Below are positions 58,366 through 64,000 of a DNA stretch of 64,000 nt, piece by piece (within the stretch, counting starts at the first letter, position 1; every line of letters starts with the position of its first letter). The stretch comes from Dipteris shenzhenensis (Eukaryota > Polypodiophyta > Polypodiopsida > Gleicheniales), in assembly GCA_047967505.1 (NCBI GenBank), contig CM106539.1. One strand, 5' to 3'. The notes below the pieces were generated by a model, which was not told the origin of the DNA, made no database searches, and worked only from the letters and a program-made list of their open reading frames with translations. The translations under genes were made by a program, and so were the position numbers.

Positions 58366-61300
58366 ATGGCTATAGATTTTGTTCCAGGGATGGATGTGAT
58401 TTTATGTAGCAAAAGAGAAGTAGTTGCATTTGCTACAATCCATGATAGTGATCCCAATTCACTTTGCCACTTTCGAAGACTTGGCGAAGATAAGGTAGCA
58501 GTTACTGTATCAAAGATTCTTAGCGCACATGTTGAGCTAAAGTATAAATGTGGAGATATGGAAACACTTGGAGATGTTATGCCCTACAATACATCCAACA
58601 AATCATTTATAGCATGGGACAAAGATGAGACTTATGCAACAGACATTATCAAGAATACAAAGTGCACCACCTTGGATTTTACTATAGGGGACATTTTACA
58701 AATGAGATCATTTGCAAATAAGATTGTAGCAGAAGGTGAAGTATTGGGATTTGAACAAGTGGAGCAATGGTCATTTGCGCAGATGAGGATTCTAAAAGTC
58801 ACTGATGATGGTATGGTTGATAACATAACATCCTTATGTGATCCCTACTATGAGGTAGGCAAGAATATGAGATGGAGCATGCAATTTTTAAACATGAGAA
58901 AGAGGCACGTGGTTTTCAATGATAAAGACAACGCATACTACAATATCAAAGGACCTAAAAAGCGTGCCCATGTGCCAGGCTCTATCACTTCAAATGTGGA
59001 TGATTTCAATATACTCAATTATAGAAGTGACATCTTATCTGGAGTGGATGAGTTCATTGGTTCCAAGAAACAAAATGATTTTAGAAGCGAAGCCTTATCT
59101 GGGGTGGATGAATTCTTGCACAGTGAGAAGGGCAAAGGTTTCAATAGCGATGTCTTGTCAAGTGTGGATGAGTTCATGCATATTAACAAACCTGGTGTCA
59201 ATCAAGGTTGTGGATTTGTGAAAGCCATGCAAGATGTCCCAATGAGTGATGTTCTCTCAGGAGTGGAAGAGTTTCAAGGTTCTCAATACTCTCGTAGAAT
59301 ATTGAATTCATTGAATGGTCCTAAGAGTATGTTAAAAATGAGGATGAGATCAACAGAGGATTATTCAGTATTTAACTTTGATTGTGATATGAACAAGGAT
59401 GCAACGACCAATCATGGATGCTTGGTTACAAACAAATGTGAGGAGAAGAAGTGCATAAATACAGATAACAATGTGTACGAGGAACGAAAACGGTCATACA
59501 TATGCATGAAGAGAAAGAGAATCCAGGCAGATCCACAAAAGCAACCAAAGAGGAAGAGAGTAATGAAGGAGGAGAACATGTTAAATGCATTGGGATATCT
59601 ATGTTGCAAGCGAAGATGTATGCGCTTCATTGATCTTGTGGACATCAGGGAATGTAAAGGACACGTGTGGCAAAGAAGGGGAAGCGAAAGAAATGAATAC
59701 CTTCTCACAAGTCTCTCTTGCTTTCTTCAGAATGGCAATAAAAGGCTAAGTTCAAGACAAAAGGTAAAACCTCTCGTAAATGGAAAAAGGATTTGCAATA
59801 AGGCATATCGCAATATTACTGGATTATCCCATGGTACATATTGGGATTTAGTCACCAAGGCAAAGGGCGGCAACAAATTTAGCATTCACGGTAATAGAGG
59901 AAGGTCCAAATCAAGAATCTCAACTGTCAGGGCAGCAGCAATTTTACAAGACTTCATACATGAAAATGCTTTGCCTCAACCCCATATATCTACCAAACTC
60001 CCTAACGGTGACGCGATCACTGAAATGCACCTTCCAATGGGCTTGACAAAGCTCGAAGTATTTGACTCTATTGCAGAAAAGCAAAGGCAAAGAGGGGATG
60101 CTGTAGCTTCTTCTCATACTTTGTATACTCTTTGGAAGAAGAACTTTGGATATGTTAAAATCCCAAGGAGGCAAAAAATGTCAAAGTGCAATGTCTGTGA
60201 TGATTTAAAGCGAGCGATTGAGAGTGCAACATGTCCAAATCAAAGGGAATTATACAAAAAAAACCAAAAATCTCATCATGACCTTATTCGACATTCCAGA
60301 CAAAAATATGCATTTTGGAAGGAGCAAGCTATTTCGCATCCTGATGACTACATGTGTCTTATTGTAGATGGCATGGATCAGAATACAACAACATTGCCTC
60401 GTTTTGTTGCCACTCCACCTAAATTACAAGGAAAGCACTTTCTAAAGACACATCTATGTGGAGTGTTAGTGCATGGAATTAAGTTCTTTGCAGATATATG
60501 GATTGATTCCTTGCATCTACATGATAGCAATCAAGTTGTAACATCTATTATGAAGGCAATTCGCAATGTACATGCAGAAAAAGGTCGCCTGCCACCGACT
60601 TTGAGAATACAAGCTGATAATTGCTGGCGAGAAAATAAGAATGTACTTATGTTTGCCTTCTGCTCCATGCTAGTTGCTCATCGAATCTTCAATGAGGTCG
60701 AATGTGGATTTTTGTATGTTGGGCATACACATGAGGATATCGATCAGGTTTTTAGCACAGTCTCAAGGGAGCTTAAATGCAAGGATGTGGAGACAATAGA
60801 TGACTTGGTAAGAAGATGTGGCAGGCAAGTTGGTGGTCGTAAGGAAAGTACAGTATGTGAGAGGCTCGAAAGAATGTATGATTGGAAGAGCTTCATTCTA
60901 CCTTTCATACAAACGGGTGGTGATGCATTGACAGGTCATACCAATCCACACTACTTTTGTTTTTTTTTTAAAGATGAAAAACCCGTAATGCAATGGCAAC
61001 AGTATTCTCATGATACAAAATGGGAACCTGAAGAACCTTACAGTCTCTTAACTTCAATTCCCAGCAAGGAAAGGTATCCAACATGGGCTCCTATACAAGA
61101 ATTTAATGAGAGGTCTAATTGTGAAATAGATGGATTAAAAGCATTTATTACATACAAAGAGGAAATGCTCCAGAGATATCCTGATTCGAAGCCTGCTTGG
61201 AGAGAACACACTACCACTGTAATTAACAAGACACAAAATTTAATAAAGGACCTTGAGAGAATGCGAGGCTCAAAGGATGTCAAGGAAGAATGCAATATGT

Positions 61301-61836
61301 TTTGGCCAAATGTTCATAACGATTTGCGCCCAGCTCCAGTCTTTGAAAATGATTTTGTATCATTACTCCCACGTCCATATTGTGGACCGAAGAAGAGAGA
61401 GTTTGTGCCACAAGTAGATATAGAGGTTGATTGTTTTGTTGTGGTTCGGCCATCGGATGATGAATATGAGAATGTGAAGTTTTGGGTTGCAAAAGTAGTT
61501 GATGTGCAAAGAGATGACCAAGGGAGAGCTACAACATTTACAGCGGTATGGTATGAGCCAAAGGGCAGGAAGGAGAATATGGATAACAACACATTATATA
61601 CTAATTGTATAATGAAGGAGTGGGTCCCAAATGATGAAGCAGTCTCTCAAGTTTCGACAGAGACAATCATAGTGTCTTGGCATTCAAGGGCAAAGAAATC
61701 AAAGAAGCACATGGGATATGAGGTAGAAGGAAAAATAAAAATACCACAGCAAACTATTTTGCATATACACGAATTTTTAAGGATGCTCGCCATGGAGGAA
61801 GTAGAAGGAGATAGCGCAAATGAAGAATGTCCATGA
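58366..61836 (+). CDS. Intact DDE-like transposase candidate (DUF7869-type), about 1156 aa
   Basis: The first ATG in frame is 58366 (MAIDFVPGMDVILCSKREVV); an acceptor-like CCACTGCAG ends at 58338, so a 5' UTR intron is possible. Residues about 1-90 resemble the DUF8039 type found in plant transposon proteins (low confidence). About 221-303 carry four SDxLSGVDEF motifs. Basic clusters follow at about 375-410 (KRKRIQ, PKRKRV). A region with SIHGNRGRSKSRIS and CNVCDDLKRA leads into the core: CLIVDGMDQ (D668), RIQADNCWRENKN (D751) and YVGHTHEDIDQVF (E790, D791). The core matches DUF7869 and its D-D-E spacing (83, 39) fits an RNase-H-fold transposase. The C-terminal third has no named domain. No stop or frameshift is present, which stands out against every other mobile gene here. 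Confidence 0.75.
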   Translation: MAIDFVPGMDVILCSKREVVAFATIHDSDPNSLCHFRRLGEDKVAVTVSKILSAHVELKYKCGDMETLGDVMPYNTSNKSFIAWDKDETYATDIIKNTKCTTLDFTIGDILQMRSFANKIVAEGEVLGFEQVEQWSFAQMRILKVTDDGMVDNITSLCDPYYEVGKNMRWSMQFLNMRKRHVVFNDKDNAYYNIKGPKKRAHVPGSITSNVDDFNILNYRSDILSGVDEFIGSKKQNDFRSEALSGVDEFLHSEKGKGFNSDVLSSVDEFMHINKPGVNQGCGFVKAMQDVPMSDVLSGVEEFQGSQYSRRILNSLNGPKSMLKMRMRSTEDYSVFNFDCDMNKDATTNHGCLVTNKCEEKKCINTDNNVYEERKRSYICMKRKRIQADPQKQPKRKRVMKEENMLNALGYLCCKRRCMRFIDLVDIRECKGHVWQRRGSERNEYLLTSLSCFLQNGNKRLSSRQKVKPLVNGKRICNKAYRNITGLSHGTYWDLVTKAKGGNKFSIHGNRGRSKSRISTVRAAAILQDFIHENALPQPHISTKLPNGDAITEMHLPMGLTKLEVFDSIAEKQRQRGDAVASSHTLYTLWKKNFGYVKIPRRQKMSKCNVCDDLKRAIESATCPNQRELYKKNQKSHHDLIRHSRQKYAFWKEQAISHPDDYMCLIVDGMDQNTTTLPRFVATPPKLQGKHFLKTHLCGVLVHGIKFFADIWIDSLHLHDSNQVVTSIMKAIRNVHAEKGRLPPTLRIQADNCWRENKNVLMFAFCSMLVAHRIFNEVECGFLYVGHTHEDIDQVFSTVSRELKCKDVETIDDLVRRCGRQVGGRKESTVCERLERMYDWKSFILPFIQTGGDALTGHTNPHYFCFFFKDEKPVMQWQQYSHDTKWEPEEPYSLLTSIPSKERYPTWAPIQEFNERSNCEIDGLKAFITYKEEMLQRYPDSKPAWREHTTTVINKTQNLIKDLERMRGSKDVKEECNMFWPNVHNDLRPAPVFENDFVSLLPRPYCGPKKREFVPQVDIEVDCFVVVRPSDDEYENVKFWVAKVVDVQRDDQGRATTFTAVWYEPKGRKENMDNNTLYTNCIMKEWVPNDEAVSQVSTETIIVSWHSRAKKSKKHMGYEVEGKIKIPQQTILHIHEFLRMLAMEEVEGDSANEECP
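59026..59275 (+). repeat. In-frame repeat of SDxLSGVDEF
   Basis: The motif occurs at residues 221, 241, 261 and 294 (SDILSGVDEF, SEALSGVDEF, SDVLSSVDEF, SDVLSGVEEF). The first three are exactly 20 codons (60 bp) apart. A conserved acidic-hydrophobic peptide repeated in a disordered linker suggests a protein-binding motif. Confidence 0.9.
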
Positions 61837-61859
61837 TTAAAGCTTTGTATTGAAGTCCA

Positions 61860-62400
61860 TTGATTCAGAAGGATTTTATTTGGGTACTAGGCAAGGAGCC
61901 AATCCAAGACAATTATAATCAGAGTCATCACCTCGTATGTCAAATGAGAGTCAAAATATGCACTGGATGTCACCCAAGGGTCAAGGCTTGCCAAGACAAT
62001 AGGGAGTTAATGCAGATGGCACCTGGCAAGGGACTATCACATTGAGCAATAAGACAATGGGGAGTCAATGCACCCAAGGGGCAAGGCTTGGCAAGATAAC
62101 TTGTGGGAGTTAATGCAGATGGCACCTGTATTTTGCACTGGATGTCACCCAAGGGTCAAGGCTTGGCAAGACAACAGGGAGTTAATGCAGATGGCACCTG
62201 GCAAGGGACTATCGCATTGAGCAATAAGACAATGGGGAGTTAATGCACCCAAGGGGCAAGGCTTGGCAAGACAAGCCTAGGTCAAATTATGCAAATGGCA
62301 ACTGGCAAGGGACTGTCGTGACATTGAGCAATAAGACAATGGGGTGTCAAATTATGCAGATGGCACGAATTGAGGCTCTTTAAGAGCAACAATTTAAATT
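61860..62400. repeat. Tandem repeats downstream of the DDE-like gene
   Basis: Between 61968 and 62365 units with GTCAAGGCTTGCCAAGACAA, GGGAGTTAATGCAGATGGCA, CCTGGCAAGGGACTATC and ATTGAGCAATAAGACAATGG recur three to four times in slightly varied order. Confidence 0.88.
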
Positions 62401-62643
62401 GTAAACATATGTTCAATCTATATCATTTTGGATATAAAGACTGTAGCTAAGAGCAACGTCTCTCAATGTAATCATATACATAAAGCTACAATTGCTATTA
62501 TCCCTCTTTGGTCTTATGGCATCATGTCTTCTTTCTATTTATTAAAAGTTTTGTTAAATTTTGTGCATATTGCCGAGTGACAATGTTATTTTCATGAAAT
62601 ATTTAAGTCTCCTTTCATGGATTTATAAATTTATCATGTCAAT

Positions 62644-63003
62644 GAAAAACGTCAAGGAAAAATATTTAAAATAATTAAATTAACAAATAACTTAGATATA
62701 GCTAGAATTTCTTATATAGGATTATTTCAAATTCTTGCATGTTGGTGTAAAAGTATAGATTGAAAAAACAATATTTGTATGTGAATATGATAGAGCCACA
62801 AAGTGAACTTTTGATTTGGGAAGGAAAAACGTCAAGGAAAAATATTAAAAATAATTAAATTAACAAATAACTTAGATATAGCTAGAATTTCTAATATAGG
62901 ATTATTTCAAATTCTTGCATGTTGGTGCAAAAGTATAGATTGAAAAAACAATATTTTTATGTGAATATGACAGTGCCACAAAGTGAACTTTTGATTTGGG
63001 AAA
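62644..63003. repeat. 180-bp direct tandem duplication
   Basis: Two copies start at GAAAAACGTCAAGGAAAAAT (62644 and 62824), 180 bp apart and about 97% alike by eye. AT-rich, non-coding. Confidence 0.95.
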
Positions 63004-63124
63004 AAACTTTTTAGAAAGTAAAATTTTGATTTGGAAAGGATATTTTCATAAAGTAAAGTTTTCATTTGGGAAGGATTTTTGGGCTTCGTCCAAAAACAAC
63101 ACAAAAAGTCCAAAATTAATGAAA

Positions 63125-63745
63125 TAGGTGTTTTATGCTTATGCATAGCATAAGCATAAGCTCATGCTTATGCATAGCATAAGCACATGCATAGCATAAG
63201 CATAAGCTCATGCTTATGCTCATGCATGAGCATGAGCTTATGCGTAAGTTTCCGCATAAGCTCCTTCTCTATTTCCGCATAAGCTCCTTCTCTATTTTCG
63301 CATGAGCATAAGCATGAGAAGGAGCTTATGCGGAAAGAGAGAAGGAGCTCATGCGGATATAGAGAAGGAGCTTATGCGGAAAGAGAGAAGGAGCTCATGC
63401 GGAAAGAGAGAAGGAGCTTATGCTCATGCGGAAATAGAGAAGGAGCTTATGCGGAAAAAGAGAATGAGAGAAGCTTATGCTTATGCTCATGCGGAAAGAG
63501 AGAAGGAGCTTATGCTTATGCGGAAATAGAGAATGAGAGAAGCTTATGCTTCTCTCCTTCTCTTTTTCTGCATAAGCTCCTTCTCTTTTTCCGCATGAGC
63601 ATAAGTATGCGGAAACTCATCCTTCTCATGCTTATGCTCATGCATGTGCATGAGCTTATGCTTAAGTTTCCGCATAAGCTCATGCTTATGCGTGAGCTTA
63701 TGCGGAAATAGAGAATGAGAGAAGCATAAGCTCATTCTCTATTTC
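63125..63745. repeat. Palindrome-rich minisatellite (GCATAAGC / GCTTATGC)
   Basis: Alternating ATGCTTATGC, GCATAAGC and GAGAAGGAGCTTATGCGGAA units occur in both orientations. For example, CCGCATAAGCTCCTTCTC near 63255-63300 is the reverse complement of the units at 63318-63420. The DNA can form several large hairpins. Open frames across it are by-products. Confidence 0.93.
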
Positions 63746-63940
63746 CCACTCTATTTCCCCCTTCTCTCCTTCTCTATTTTCCCTCATCTCTTTCCCCTTC
63801 TCTATTTCCCCCTTCTCTCATTCTCTATTTCCTCATTCTCATTCTTTTCTTTCCTTTACATCTTCTTTCCCTCTTATCTTTCCCTCTTTCCTTTCCCTCT
63901 TCTTTCCTTTCCCTCTTCTTTCTTCTTGCCTATGCCTATG
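63746..63940. repeat. CT-rich simple sequence
   Basis: CCCTTCTCTC and TTTCCCTCTT-type low-complexity DNA to near the window end. No gene seen. Confidence 0.85.
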
Positions 63941-64000
63941 CCTATGAGAATGCTCATGTTTGTTTATTTGTTTTCTGTTTTCGTGTTTGTGTCTATGTTA

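Noticed and set aside
1-64000. tRNA, rRNA or organellar genes
   Set aside because: I looked for rRNA-like conserved blocks, tRNA A/B boxes with CCA-proximal stems and plastid or mitochondrial genes, and saw none that I could support by eye.

Overview
The window looks like nuclear DNA of a land plant with a large, repeat-rich genome. Support comes from interstitial TTTAGGG (plant-type telomere) repeats, a CACTA/TNP2-type transposon, a Ty3/gypsy pol fragment, GT-AG introns of about 85-100 bp, and plant-style TATA boxes. A seed-free plant such as a fern is my best guess, from general familiarity with similar uncharacterised proteins; nothing in the sequence proves it. I see no ordinary host housekeeping gene. 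Nearly all coding content belongs to mobile elements or fragments they carry, and much of it is broken by single stops and frameshifts.

Layout. 1-7.2 kb: a G-rich minisatellite, a degraded reverse transcriptase (Penelope-like or related, minus strand) and a truncated Ty3/gypsy integrase/pol end (minus). 7.8-10.4 kb: two unrecognised plus-strand genes, one with a clear intron, followed by a 180-bp fold-back. 10.9-14.9 kb: a chimeric CACTA block. It holds a broken histone H3/CENH3-like gene (minus), a 187-bp copy of an exon that also lies at 38.9 kb, the C-terminal half of a TNP2-like transposase, and a CACTA 3' end ending TAGTAGTG. 18.3-33.6 kb: a candidate 15-kb element bounded by a perfect 29-nt inverted repeat, with palindromic CCTCGATCGAGG clusters inside both ends. 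It carries two converging genes: a spliced RING-H2 protein (plus) and an RNase-H/DDE-like transposase relative (minus, broken). Between them is a satellite whose monomers contain TTTAGGG repeats.

34.7-61.8 kb: the most interesting part. A minus-strand multi-exon gene joins a roughly 810-residue unknown region, a possible methyltransferase-like exon, and three tandem copies of a Ulp1-type (C48) cysteine protease module. Each protease copy has the same four-part exon plan and an identifiable His, Asp/Asn and Cys. Its probable promoter and 5' non-coding exon lie near 47.2 kb. The large 5' intron holds CT-rich microsatellites and a C-rich array with 14 copies of a GC palindrome. Divergently placed across a 10-kb satellite (182-bp monomer, in places a 728-bp four-monomer higher-order unit) is an intact plus-strand ORF of about 1156 aa with a DDE-like core (D668, D751, E790) and a repeated SDxLSGVDEF motif. 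I infer that the two genes may form one large DNA transposon pairing a transposase with a triple-protease accessory protein. The exact ends are not identified.

61.9-64 kb: tandem and palindromic simple-sequence DNA.
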